From assembly GCA_046349615.1 (NCBI GenBank), contig JAXMBZ010000005.1, forward strand, positions 206,961 through 270,960: 64,000 bases of DNA. The letters run 5' to 3'. Below, piece by piece: positions 1-10,770 of this stretch. This stretch comes from JADJNY01 sp046349615. Its GTDB lineage: Bacteria; Planctomycetota; UBA1135; GCA-002686595. The translations under genes were made by a program, and so were the position numbers. How positions within the stretch are numbered: position 1 is the stretch's first letter; each line of letters opens with the position of its first letter. The notes below the pieces were generated by a model, which was not told the DNA's origin, searched no databases, and saw nothing but the letters and a program-made list of their open reading frames with translations.

Positions 1-2384
<2,384 letters not shown>

Positions 2385-2448
2385 GGAGCGAGAAGGTAGC
2401 GGCCGCGCGGGCGGCGGGGGAGCGCGCGGGCGGACGGCCGAGGTGAGC

Positions 2449-2475
2449 GGGGCCGCCCGCCCGGCGGGCGGCCCC
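2449..2475. repeat. Perfect 13-bp inverted repeat between divergent genes
   Basis: GGGGCCGCCCGCC and its exact reverse complement are separated by one base. It lies in the 307-bp gap between the divergent starts at 2384 and 2692. It may be an operator or a cruciform-prone palindrome. No TANNNT-type -10 box was obvious next to it, and nothing else recognisable was seen in this gap. Confidence 0.5.
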
Positions 2476-2691
2476 GCGGCGAACACCTTGCGCGCGCCTC
2501 GCGGCGCGCCGGCGGAGACGCTCGCAAGCGCCCCGCCGCCCCCGGCCGGGCCGCGGAAACGGCGCTCCACGGCTCCGGCGCCGAGGCCCGCGAGCGCGTG
2601 CGCGCGTGGACCCGCGCTTGCACGGAGGCGGGCCCGATCCGTTGCGACGGCGCTCCTCCGCCGCCATGCTCGGACCGTCCACCTCCTCGCC

Positions 2692-4803
2692 ATGCGGCTC
2701 CGTCCCCTCCATCTCGTCTGGCTCTTGGCGGCGGCGCCGGCTGCGGCGCAGCTCTCCGCGGGCGGCGCCTCCTCCGCGGTGCCGATCCCGAAGGACTCGA
2801 GCACGGGCGCGCAGGGCGGCTCCACCGGCGGCACGACGAACCGCGGCGGGAGCGGGGAGACGGCGCCGGCCGCGCCGCGGCCCGAGGACAAGCTCGCGCC
2901 GCTCGACCCGAAGGCCGCGAACGCGAACCTCGCCGGCGCGAAGACCGTCACGCCGCACGCCGAGCCGCGGCCGAAGGACGCGCCGCGGACGCCCACCGCG
3001 GACGAGGGCGACCGCTCGGGGTTCGAGACGTGGTGGCTCCTGAACCGCGAAGCCCTGCTCGACCTCCACGCGAAGTCGGCGGAGAGCGCCCGCTCCGGCG
3101 ACGGCGCGTCGAAGGAGCCCCTGCGCGCGGGCGGCGTCGCCGCGCGCGACGTCGAGCTCCGCCTCCTGCCCGCGCTGGAGCGGCTCGCCGACCGCGAGAC
3201 GAACGCGGCGCTCCTCTGCGAAGTCCTGATCGCGATGGCGCGCGTCGTCGACGCGCCGTCCGCGCGTCCCACGCCGAACGAGCTCGAGCTTCGCGCGCGC
3301 CTCGCGGCGCGCTTCCGCGCGGCGCTCGCGCACCCGCAGGCGCAGGTCGCGGAGAGCGCGGCCCTGGCACTCGGCCTCCTCGGCGACGGCGCGGACCTCG
3401 GGACGTTGATCGACCTCGCGCGCGACGGCCGCGACGGGCGCGCGGCCTCCGCGCGCGACTCCGTGCCGTACCGGCTGCGCGCGTTCGCGGCCTACGCCGT
3501 CGGTCTCGCGGCGCACGCGACGACGAGCGAGGACGTGCGGCGCTACGGCGTGAGCGGCCTCGCGCTCGTGCTCGCCGCGCGCGAGACGCCCCGCGAGGTC
3601 CAGGTCGCGTGCGTGAACGCGCTCGGCATCAGCGAGCTCGCGTCCGACCCGAAGAGCTGGCGCGCGTCCGTGCAGCGCACCGCGCGCGAGCTCGAGCCGA
3701 CCGCGTCGCGCGAGGCGCTCGCGGCGCACCTCCTGCTCGTCGTCGCGAACGACCGCGCGAACGCCGTGCTGCGCGCGCAGGCGCTCGTCGCCGTGGCGCG
3801 GCTCGCGCGCGGCGCGGCCGAGCCCGTCCGGGACGAGGTCGAGCGCGCGTGCGTCGAGCTGCTCGCTTCGACCGCGCATCCGCCGAACGAGCTCGCGCAG
3901 AGCGCGGCGCTCGCGCTCGGGATGCTCTCCGACGCCGGCGGCGCCCCGCTCGACCGCGAAGCGCGCGCCCGGCTCTCGAGCGCGGCGCGCGAGGCCGACC
4001 TCGACACGCGGCACTTCGCGCTGCTCGCGCTCGGCGCGCTCGCCGCGCGGCCCGACGAGGACCCGGGCGCGCCGTTCGCGGGCGCGCCCGAGGCGCACCG
4101 CTTCCTCTTGAAGGAGCTCACCGAGGGCCGCGGCGCCGCGCGCGCCTTCGCCGCCCTCGCGCTCGGCCTCTACGGGCGCGGGCTGCGCGACCTGGGCCGC
4201 GCGCCGTCGAACGAGGCGGGCGACGCGCTCGTCGAGCGCATGCAGAAGGCGTCGACGCCCGACGAGGTCGCGGCGTGCGCGTTGGCACTCGGGCTGCGCA
4301 AGGACCCGACGGTCGTGCCCGCGCTGCGCGCGCGTTGGGACCAGGCGTCCGACGACCTCGTCCGCGCCGCGACGAGCGTCGCGCTCGGGCTCGTCGGCGA
4401 CGGCGGGATGCGCGTCGAGCTGCGGCGCGCGCTCCTCGCGGCGAAGGCGCGGCCCACGCTCGCGCGCGAGCTCGCGGTGGCGCTCGCGCTGCTCGGCGAC
4501 AACGAGCTCGTGCCGACCGTGTGCAAGGAGCTCGCGTCCGCGGCGGGCAGCGCGGAGCGGCTCAACTGGCTCCAGGTGCTCGCGATCGTGGGGGACGCGC
4601 GGGCGCTCGACCCGCTCTTCGCGCTCGCCGCGGACGACGCGCAGAGCGTCGACGTGCGCGCGCGCGCCGCGGCGACGCTCGGCGCGATCGGCGACGGGCG
4701 ACGGCTCCCGTGGAACGACGCGTACGTCGGCGGCGCGAACTACCTCGCGGGCGTCGAGACGTTCTCCGACGCGCGCGGGACGGGGCTCCTCGACCGGCGC
4801 TGA
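2692..4803 (+). CDS. Exported HEAT-repeat protein
   Basis: 703 aa. The open frame extends upstream to 2383, but ATG 2692 is chosen because it begins a clear signal peptide (MRLRPLHLVWLLAAAPAAA, cleavage near A19/Q20) and avoids overlap with the divergent ATPase. After a low-complexity Ser/Gly/Pro stretch (about residues 20-110), the rest is an alpha-solenoid: repeated helical pairs with AALALGLLGDG, AQSAALALGMLSD, ATSVALGLVGDG and RAAATLGAIGDG signatures typical of HEAT/PBS-lyase repeats. Likely a periplasmic or surface scaffold; no catalytic motif is visible. It stands alone between its own promoter gap and the kelch gene 120 bp downstream. Confidence 0.75.
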   Translation: MRLRPLHLVWLLAAAPAAAQLSAGGASSAVPIPKDSSTGAQGGSTGGTTNRGGSGETAPAAPRPEDKLAPLDPKAANANLAGAKTVTPHAEPRPKDAPRTPTADEGDRSGFETWWLLNREALLDLHAKSAESARSGDGASKEPLRAGGVAARDVELRLLPALERLADRETNAALLCEVLIAMARVVDAPSARPTPNELELRARLAARFRAALAHPQAQVAESAALALGLLGDGADLGTLIDLARDGRDGRAASARDSVPYRLRAFAAYAVGLAAHATTSEDVRRYGVSGLALVLAARETPREVQVACVNALGISELASDPKSWRASVQRTARELEPTASREALAAHLLLVVANDRANAVLRAQALVAVARLARGAAEPVRDEVERACVELLASTAHPPNELAQSAALALGMLSDAGGAPLDREARARLSSAAREADLDTRHFALLALGALAARPDEDPGAPFAGAPEAHRFLLKELTEGRGAARAFAALALGLYGRGLRDLGRAPSNEAGDALVERMQKASTPDEVAACALALGLRKDPTVVPALRARWDQASDDLVRAATSVALGLVGDGGMRVELRRALLAAKARPTLARELAVALALLGDNELVPTVCKELASAAGSAERLNWLQVLAIVGDARALDPLFALAADDAQSVDVRARAAATLGAIGDGRRLPWNDAYVGGANYLAGVETFSDARGTGLLDRR

Positions 4804-4879
4804 GGCGAGGCGCGCGAAACGCGCGCAGCCCTGCTGGACGACGGGCGCGCCGCGCCTTGCGGGGTCGTCGGAGGCCTCG

Positions 4880-4885
4880 TAGGCT
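4880..4885 (+). promoter_or_regulatory. Candidate -10 box (TAGGCT) of kelch gene
   Basis: TAGGCT lies 38 bp before ATG 4924. It matches a TANNCT hexamer found ahead of most first genes in this window. No convincing -35 is visible. Confidence 0.35.
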
Positions 4886-4923
4886 CGACCTCACCCTTCG
4901 CTCGCCCGCCTTCCGAGGTCTCC

Positions 4924-6441
4924 ATGCTCCCGCGTCCCCTGTTCGGCGCGTTCGTCGCGCTCGCTCTCGCTTCGTCCGCGTCCGCCCAGGCGCTGCGCGT
5001 CGTCGTCACGAGCTCGACCGCAGCCGGCGCCTGCATCGCGCGCGTCACCGGCGAGCCGGGCCGCCCGTGGGCGCTCTACCTCTCCGAGGCGGAGACGCCG
5101 ACCGCGATCACGCCGACGATCACGCTCGACATCGACCCGGCGCGCCAGCTCGCGTCGGGGCTCTTCCCGCACGGACTCCTCGGGCCGTCGGGCGAGGCCG
5201 TCGTCACGATCCCGACCAGCGCGGGCCTCGTCGGGCGCGGGTGGACGCTGCAGGCGTGCTCGGGGCGTCCGAGCGTCGAGCTCTCCCCGCCGTGGCGCGC
5301 GACGTTCCTCGCTCCAGAGACCTTCGGGCCCACCGCGCGCGGCGCGGTGAACGTCTCGGCGTTCGGCGACCTGTTCCCGCTCGCGGACGGGCGCATGCTG
5401 GCGCTCGGCGGCGCGGGCCCCGTCGCGACGACGTGGGAGCCCGACCGGCAGGAGTTCGCGCCCAACGGCCTGCTCCCGCTCAACCTGACCTTCGCCGCGC
5501 GCGCGCAGCTCGCGGACGGGCGCGTGCTCTGCGCGGGCGGCCTCGACGTGACGACGCAGCAGCCCTCTGCCGAGGCGTACCTCTACGACCCCGCGACCGG
5601 GACGGCGACGAGCGTCGGTCCGATGACGAGCGCGCGCGCCGGCGCCGCGGCGTGCCGCCTGCCGAACGGCAAGGTGTTCCTGTTCGGCGGGCTCTCGACG
5701 ATCGACGTCACGGACCCGACGACCTTGTTCAACGGGATCCTGAACTCGAGCGAGCTCTACGACCCGGTCGCGAACACGTTCACCGCGGGCCCGACGATCG
5801 CCGAGCGCAAGGCGTTCGCGACGGCGACCTTGATGAACAACAACCAGGTGCTCGTCGCCGGCGGACTCGGCGTCGCGCCGGTCGTCAACCTGCCGTTCGT
5901 GTCGAACCTCGCGTGGACGTACAGCGCGACGACGAACACGTTCGGGTTCCTCCCGAAGACCTTCACCGAGGGGCGCATGTTCCACTCCGCGACGAAGCTC
6001 TCCGACGGGCGCGTGCTGCTCTCGGGCGGGATCACGGCGGACCTCACGAACGTGCTCACGACGGGCGACCTCACGCAGATCGCGTTCACGACGATCGGCT
6101 CGACCGCGGTCTACTCGACGTCCGGACTCGGCAGCTTCTCGGTCGGCCCCGCGCTGCTCGAGTCGCGCGCGTTCCACACGGCGACGGCGCTCGACGCGGG
6201 AGCGACGCTCGTCGCGGGCGGCGCGAGCGGCACGCTCGACATCGGCGCGATCCTGGCGGGGACGCTCTCGCTCCCCGCGGCGCTCGCGACGTCGGAGCTC
6301 GTGACCCCGGGCCAGGCGAGCCTTCCCGGCGCGCCGATGCTCGCGCCGCGCGCGGGCGCGTCGGCCTTGCGCTCGCCGATCGACGGGCGCGTGGTGATCG
6401 TCGGCGGGGGGCCGGGGCTGGTCGAGCTGTATCAGCCCTGA
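4924..6441 (+). CDS. Secreted kelch-type beta-propeller protein
   Basis: 505 aa. The signal peptide is MLPRPLFGAFVALALASSASA with cleavage near A21/Q22. The body carries kelch repeats: ADGRMLALGG, LADGRVLCAGG..EAYLYDPATG, LPNGKVFLFGG..SELYDPVANTF, MNNNQVLVAGG, LSDGRVLLSGG, DAGATLVAGG and DGRVVIVGG, that is, the DGRVL.aGG strand followed by YdP.tgtw. This fits a six- or seven-bladed propeller of the galactose-oxidase central-domain type, but no copper ligands or oxidase domain accompany it, so enzymatic activity is not implied. Likely an extracellular binding or surface protein. It ends 13 bp before the sigma factor start; cotranscription is possible but not shown. Confidence 0.8.
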   Translation: MLPRPLFGAFVALALASSASAQALRVVVTSSTAAGACIARVTGEPGRPWALYLSEAETPTAITPTITLDIDPARQLASGLFPHGLLGPSGEAVVTIPTSAGLVGRGWTLQACSGRPSVELSPPWRATFLAPETFGPTARGAVNVSAFGDLFPLADGRMLALGGAGPVATTWEPDRQEFAPNGLLPLNLTFAARAQLADGRVLCAGGLDVTTQQPSAEAYLYDPATGTATSVGPMTSARAGAAACRLPNGKVFLFGGLSTIDVTDPTTLFNGILNSSELYDPVANTFTAGPTIAERKAFATATLMNNNQVLVAGGLGVAPVVNLPFVSNLAWTYSATTNTFGFLPKTFTEGRMFHSATKLSDGRVLLSGGITADLTNVLTTGDLTQIAFTTIGSTAVYSTSGLGSFSVGPALLESRAFHTATALDAGATLVAGGASGTLDIGAILAGTLSLPAALATSELVTPGQASLPGAPMLAPRAGASALRSPIDGRVVIVGGGPGLVELYQP

Positions 6442-6454
6442 GGCCGGCCCGCGC

Positions 6455-6973
6455 ATGCAGCCCAAAGACCCGCACGGTTCGCCCGCTTCACTCGCCAGTG
6501 AACGCGGGTGGATGCGTCAGCGGGCCCGCCGGATGATCGGGCCAAACCTGCGGCGATACGTCGACAGCGAGGACCTCGTTCAGCAAGTGCAACTCGAAGC
6601 CGTCCGGCAACTCGACGGACGGACCTTCGATTCCCCGTCTGCGTTCCGAAAGTGGTTGGGATTGCTCCTGCGCCATCGTGCCATCGAGGTTGCGCGCCGG
6701 CGCCGGTTGACGGATTCCGATGCGAGCGGCTCCTCCGTCTCCGATCCCGTGCGTGGGCCGGCGACACAGTGCGCCGATCGGGACGACGCGCGGGCGCTGC
6801 TCGTGCGGCTCGGCGAGCTCCCGGATCGCGACCGACGCGTCGTGACGCTGCGCGTTCTGGAGGGGCTTCCCTTCGCGGAGGTCGCGCGGCGTCTCGGTCT
6901 GAGCGAGGTGCACGCGCGGGTCGTCTTCAACCGCACGCTCGCGCGCCTGCGTGCTCGGCCGGGATCGGCCTGA
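6455..6973 (+). CDS. ECF-type RNA polymerase sigma factor
   Basis: 172 aa from ATG 6455. The region-2-like part (about residues 20-85) contains SEDLVQQVQLEAVRQLD and an FRKWLGLLLRHRAIEVARRRR stretch. Region 4 (about 115-170) has LPDRDRRVVTLRVLEGLPFA followed by the helix-turn-helix EVARRLGLSEVHARVVFNR. There is no region 1 or 3, as expected for ECF sigmas. It lies 20 bp upstream of a membrane Ser/Thr kinase, the arrangement known for kinase-linked ECF groups of Planctomycetota, where kinase signalling replaces an anti-sigma factor. A CGTAAC-containing motif between the two genes may be its own target promoter. Confidence 0.88.
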   Translation: MQPKDPHGSPASLASERGWMRQRARRMIGPNLRRYVDSEDLVQQVQLEAVRQLDGRTFDSPSAFRKWLGLLLRHRAIEVARRRRLTDSDASGSSVSDPVRGPATQCADRDDARALLVRLGELPDRDRRVVTLRVLEGLPFAEVARRLGLSEVHARVVFNRTLARLRARPGSA

Positions 6974-6982
6974 GACCAGGAT

Positions 6983-6996
6983 TCCCGTAACGTTTG
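6983..6996 (+). promoter_or_regulatory. Putative ECF-sigma recognition motif ahead of kinase gene
   Basis: GGATTCCCGTAACG starts just after the sigma-factor stop and ends about 22 bp before ATG 7018. A near copy (GGATTTTCGTAACG, 12 of 14 identical) occurs at 9325-9338 before the next transcription unit, at nearly the same distance from an ATG. GTAAC resembles the AAC-centred -35 of ECF promoters. Confidence 0.4.
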
Positions 6997-7017
6997 GCCG
7001 TTGGCGAGCGCTCGAAG

Positions 7018-9312
7018 ATGGAGATGGACTCGAGCGGGATCTGGGACCGGTGGTGCGCGGCGCGGGAGGAGCGTCCGGACCTCGCGCCGGAGGAGTTCGC
7101 CGCGTGGTTCGGCGCGCAGGCGGGCGAGGTGATCGCGCTGCTCGCCACGCTCCGCGGGCTGGGCGCGCGGAGCGAACTCCCGCCGCTCGTCGACGTGCTG
7201 CCTGCGCTCGACGGCAGCCCCGGCCGTCCGTTCGCGGGCTTCGTGATCGAGCACGGGCTCGGCGCGGGGAGCACCGGTCTCGTCTTCGCTGCGCGTCGGG
7301 CGAACGACGGCGCGCGCGTCGCGTTGAAGATCCTGAACCCGGTGCTCGCGGTGTCGCCCGACCGGCGCGACGCGGTGCTGCGCGAGGCCGAGGTCGCCGG
7401 ACGCATGGAGCACCCCGGCATCGCGCGCCTCGTCGCGTCCGGCGTGGAGCAAGGGTACGCGTGGATCGCGACGGAGTGGGTCGACGGGGACACGTTGCTC
7501 GCGCTGTCCGCGATGGACGAAGGCGAGCTGGCGGCAAGCGTGGAGTCGATGCGCGCTGCGCGCGTGGAATTGAACCCCGACTGGCCTCGTGAACCGGCCT
7601 CCTCCGTGCGCGCGTGGCCGCTCGCCGCTAAGGCGGCGCTCGAGGTCGGGCTGCAGCTCGCGGCCGCGATCACGCACGCGCACGAGCGCGGGATCGTGCA
7701 CCGTGACTTGAAGCCGCAGAACGTGCTGCTCGCGCGCGATGGGAGAGTGAAGGTGATCGACTTCGGGCTGGCGAGCGTGGAGGGAACCCGCCTCGCGGTG
7801 AGCAGCTCGGGCGAGTGGGCCGGGACGCCGCTCTACATGGCGCCGGAGCAGTTCTTCGGGACGGGGCCCGCGGGGCCGCTGACCGACGTGCACGCGCTCG
7901 GTTTGATCCTCGCCGACGTCGCGACCGGCGCGATCTCGTCGCCCGAGCGGCAGGCGATCGAGAGCCTCGACACGCTGGGCCGCTCGGCCCGCGCGGCGTT
8001 GAAGGACGCGCTCCGGCGGATGCCGCGCGGGCTGCGCGACGTTGTCGTGCGGTGCACGGAGCACGAGCCGCGGCATCGACATGGGAGCGTGCGAGAGGTG
8101 CTCGAGGACCTCACGCAGCTGCTGCGCGGTGCGCCGCTCGTGCACGGAGCGGCGACGCCGTGGGTACGGGTGGCGAGAGCTCTCGCGCGGCATCCATTGC
8201 GTTCGCTCGCGATGACGGCGGGCGCGCTCGCGCTCGGCGTGCTCGCCGCTTGGGGGTGGAGGAGCGCCAGGACCGGCAGCGTGCACATCGCGACGGGCTT
8301 CCAAGGCGAGCCGATCTGGATCGACGGCGTGTCGTACGGGCTCGCGCCGCAAGAGGCCGCGCTCCGGAGCGGACGCCACGTCCTGGAGTTTCGTGAGTGG
8401 GACAACACGCTCATGTGTCCGCCGTTCGGGATCGACGTCCCGCTCGGCGGACGGATCTCCGAGCTGTTCGTGTTCAGGCCGACTGCGAACGTCCACCGCG
8501 TTCTCCCCCCACCCAGCTCCGACTACAGCACGAGTGCTTGGTTGCAGATCGGCACCCCCGCGCCGCGGATCCAAGTCTGGATCGACGGAACGGAGCGCGG
8601 CGAGCTACCGGGGATCACGGCCTTGCTGCTCCCGCTCGGGGACCATCACCTCCGGATCGAGGCGCCCGGCTGCAAGCCGTTCGAGCGCGAAGTGAAGATG
8701 CGTGATGGGCGCCTGTGCTTCGTTTCAGCCGAACTCGATCCTCTCGACTCTCCTTGGACGACCATCGTCCTCTACTGCCCCTTCGACGATCTGGTGCGAC
8801 GCGGTCTGCGCGAGAAGCACGGCTTGCGCGAGTACTGCGAGACCTTGCCGATGGCGTGGTACGTGCCGGGGAACTCCGTGAACAAGGCGTACTGGGGGCC
8901 TTCCGAAAACGGCGAGGGAGGAGAGGCCACCTTGGCCCTCGATCTGCCCTTCGCCCTCGGTGCCGTCGAAGTCGAGATCGGTGAGCCGGACATCACGCTC
9001 AGCGTCGTCGGTGGTCGAGCGTGGAGCGTTCTGGAGATGGGCCCTTCCGTCGAGGAACTGCGGCCGGTGTACCGGATCTCGCAGTCCCTCCCAGAAGCGC
9101 CCCAGTTGACCTGGGACCAGGCGTCTCTGTCCAGCATGCCTGCCCGGTGTGGCGATCGGCGGGAACTGCTGCTCCGGTTCCGGGTCTCCCCGGCCACCGT
9201 AGGCATCGACAATGCGTCCACAGCAGCCCTACGAACGAATGCGATGCCTCAGTGGCCACCGGGTGGGGAACTGGTGTGGCAGCCGGCACTTAGGGTCCGT
9301 ATCAAGCCCTGA
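7018..9312 (+). CDS. Membrane Ser/Thr protein kinase with PEGA-like repeats
   Basis: 764 aa from ATG 7018; an in-frame TTG at 6994 would add 8 residues but would lie within or against the CGTAACG motif. Full kinase set: glycine loop LGAGSTGLVF, ATP lysine in VALKIL, catalytic loop HRDLKPQNVLL, DFG in VIDFGLAS and APE in YMAPEQ, so it should be active. One transmembrane helix (LAMTAGALALGVLAAWGW, about residues 400-420) separates it from an exported part with two PEGA-like repeats (SVHIATGFQGEPIWIDG and IQVWIDGTERGELPG) and a C-terminal beta-rich region of unknown fold. It is paired with the ECF sigma factor immediately upstream, which suggests that an extracellular cue sensed by the C-terminal part controls the sigma factor. 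Confidence 0.88.
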   Translation: MEMDSSGIWDRWCAAREERPDLAPEEFAAWFGAQAGEVIALLATLRGLGARSELPPLVDVLPALDGSPGRPFAGFVIEHGLGAGSTGLVFAARRANDGARVALKILNPVLAVSPDRRDAVLREAEVAGRMEHPGIARLVASGVEQGYAWIATEWVDGDTLLALSAMDEGELAASVESMRAARVELNPDWPREPASSVRAWPLAAKAALEVGLQLAAAITHAHERGIVHRDLKPQNVLLARDGRVKVIDFGLASVEGTRLAVSSSGEWAGTPLYMAPEQFFGTGPAGPLTDVHALGLILADVATGAISSPERQAIESLDTLGRSARAALKDALRRMPRGLRDVVVRCTEHEPRHRHGSVREVLEDLTQLLRGAPLVHGAATPWVRVARALARHPLRSLAMTAGALALGVLAAWGWRSARTGSVHIATGFQGEPIWIDGVSYGLAPQEAALRSGRHVLEFREWDNTLMCPPFGIDVPLGGRISELFVFRPTANVHRVLPPPSSDYSTSAWLQIGTPAPRIQVWIDGTERGELPGITALLLPLGDHHLRIEAPGCKPFEREVKMRDGRLCFVSAELDPLDSPWTTIVLYCPFDDLVRRGLREKHGLREYCETLPMAWYVPGNSVNKAYWGPSENGEGGEATLALDLPFALGAVEVEIGEPDITLSVVGGRAWSVLEMGPSVEELRPVYRISQSLPEAPQLTWDQASLSSMPARCGDRRELLLRFRVSPATVGIDNASTAALRTNAMPQWPPGGELVWQPALRVRIKP

Positions 9313-9324
9313 TGAGGCTCCTCG

Positions 9325-9338
9325 GGATTTTCGTAACG
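9325..9338 (+). promoter_or_regulatory. Second copy of CGTAACG motif
   Basis: GGATTTTCGTAACG lies 24 bp before ATG 9362 and closely matches the motif at 6983-6996. The pair suggests a small regulon of the neighbouring ECF sigma factor that includes the kinase and the 9362-10770 unit. This is inference from two copies. Confidence 0.4.
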
Positions 9339-9361
9339 CGCCGGGGTGGCTAGACGCTTCA

Positions 9362-9640
9362 ATGTCTGTTGTCGAACCGAACTTCCCCCCGGACAATGAA
9401 CACGAATGCCCCCCGCGAGGATTCATGGCATGGTACAGGCTCTTCCTGGTCGATGTGTTGCGCTTTTCCGAGGACGAGGTGCGCGCATCGCCGCGGGCAC
9501 GGCCCTTGATCGCAGTCCATCGCGAAGTCCTCGCCGTCAAGGTGCCCTCGTGGCGACTGTCATTGCAATTACAGGGAGCCGAGCGAGGAATGGCGCGGTT
9601 CTTAGTGCTCGGGCTGAATCAGAATTGGGAGATTCAATGA
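9362..9640 (+). CDS. Small hypothetical protein coupled to downstream gene
   Basis: 92 aa, MSVVEPNFPPDNEHECPP.., with no recognised domain and no signal peptide. Three points support it as real: a CGTAACG promoter-like motif 24 bp upstream of its ATG, a stop codon overlapping the next start (ATGA at 9637-9640, classic translational coupling), and an intermediate composition that drops toward the low-GC gene downstream. The same frame is open further upstream, so the start is an inference from the motif. I do not recognise the family; it could be a small regulator or a decayed fragment. Confidence 0.4.
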   Translation: MSVVEPNFPPDNEHECPPRGFMAWYRLFLVDVLRFSEDEVRASPRARPLIAVHREVLAVKVPSWRLSLQLQGAERGMARFLVLGLNQNWEIQ

Positions 9641-10770
9641 TGGATAAGGCAAGGCTAACACAGAGATTGACCACAAATGCACTGCTTCTTGCTTGCCTCG
9701 CGCAGTGTCGAAGGCTGGTGCTGATTTCTTTTGCCTGTGTTCTATTTATCGCAAGTGCGGGTGCCCAGGCTGTAAGTACATGTGTTGGGTACCCAATTAG
9801 CTTCTCATCTGCCAGCGGGACCCGGCAGGTTGCAGGGCCACTTTTTGACCCACAGCTTGGTGCACTCGTGCGCGTGAGACTCTACGCGAATCTCTCGGAT
9901 CACCTGGAGTACTTCGTTTCTGGTTGCCCAAGCCAAGCGGGCACAGTTTCGTATTCACTCACAGCATCTGTCGGGCTTCAGTTTCCTGGATCGCACGTGG
10001 TGGTGTGTCAGAATGCCAATAGCTTCAGTGGCCAATTGAGTGTTCCGGCCGACTTGGGTTGCGTGCCAGACTGTTGCTCAGACCTCGGGATGTTCGGTGT
10101 GTCCTCATCAGTTGTGATCCCGGCTTCAAGTCCTGATGCGTCCGCATTCATCCAGACGCCTGGCGGCCCTGTGTCATTTGCGCTTGATTATGTCTATGCA
10201 AACAGCGTTAGTGTGGGATGCTGTCCTCAGGTTGTTATTGTCTTTAATTTATTGCCATTTCACACGGGCGGGAATTTTATGGTGTGCTATGATTATATTC
10301 CTACAGGGAACACGTTCTGTCACGGGGACGGAGTAGACGTTAGTCACTCCTCCGCTTGTCCGTGTGGCAACAATGGCGCTCCCGGTCACGGCTGCGCCAA
10401 TTCGGCGGTGTCAGGTGGTAGTCAGTTGTCTCGCGTGGGGACCCCGAGTCCAGACACGATTGTATTGATGGGCTCGCAGATGCCGGCCGCTTCAATGTGT
10501 GTGTATGTGCAGGGAGATGGCCTGGCCGATGCAGTATTTGGCGACGGAGTTCTGTGTACCGGTGGTGTTCTCGTGCGCTTGCGATTGAAAGCGAATGTTG
10601 CTGGGGCAAGCCAGTTTCCAGAGGCCGGTGATCTCTCTGTGTCTAGTCGGGGACAGGTTATTCCTGGAAGTGGTGTGCGGCGATTTTATCAAACATACTA
10701 CAGAAATTCGGCCGCATTCTGTACTGCCGAAACGTTCAACATTACAAATGGTGTAGTTGTTGATTGGTGA
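9637..10770 (+). CDS. Secreted low-GC protein with planctomycete C-terminal domain
   Basis: 377 aa from ATG 9637 (a second ATG at 9640 is equally possible). There is a long n-region and then a hydrophobic signal segment, LVLISFACVLFIASAGA, with cleavage near AQA. The N-terminal half (about residues 48-225) is Cys-rich and beta-rich, vaguely like choice-of-anchor domains. The C-terminal part from FCHGDG (about residue 228) holds CPCGN..GHGCANS, GSQMPAASMCVYVQGDG and GSGVRRFYQTYYRNSAAFC. The same domain ends the peptidase-like gene at the right edge. The function of the domain is unknown; a surface-sorting or anchoring role is a guess. Base composition is markedly lower in GC than all neighbours, with many A/T third positions, which suggests recent acquisition. 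Confidence 0.7.
   Translation: MMDKARLTQRLTTNALLLACLAQCRRLVLISFACVLFIASAGAQAVSTCVGYPISFSSASGTRQVAGPLFDPQLGALVRVRLYANLSDHLEYFVSGCPSQAGTVSYSLTASVGLQFPGSHVVVCQNANSFSGQLSVPADLGCVPDCCSDLGMFGVSSSVVIPASSPDASAFIQTPGGPVSFALDYVYANSVSVGCCPQVVIVFNLLPFHTGGNFMVCYDYIPTGNTFCHGDGVDVSHSSACPCGNNGAPGHGCANSAVSGGSQLSRVGTPSPDTIVLMGSQMPAASMCVYVQGDGLADAVFGDGVLCTGGVLVRLRLKANVAGASQFPEAGDLSVSSRGQVIPGSGVRRFYQTYYRNSAAFCTAETFNITNGVVVDW

Noticed and set aside
6994..7017. TTG at 6994 as kinase start
   Set aside because: Would place the start inside the CGTAACG promoter-like motif; ATG 7018 fits better.
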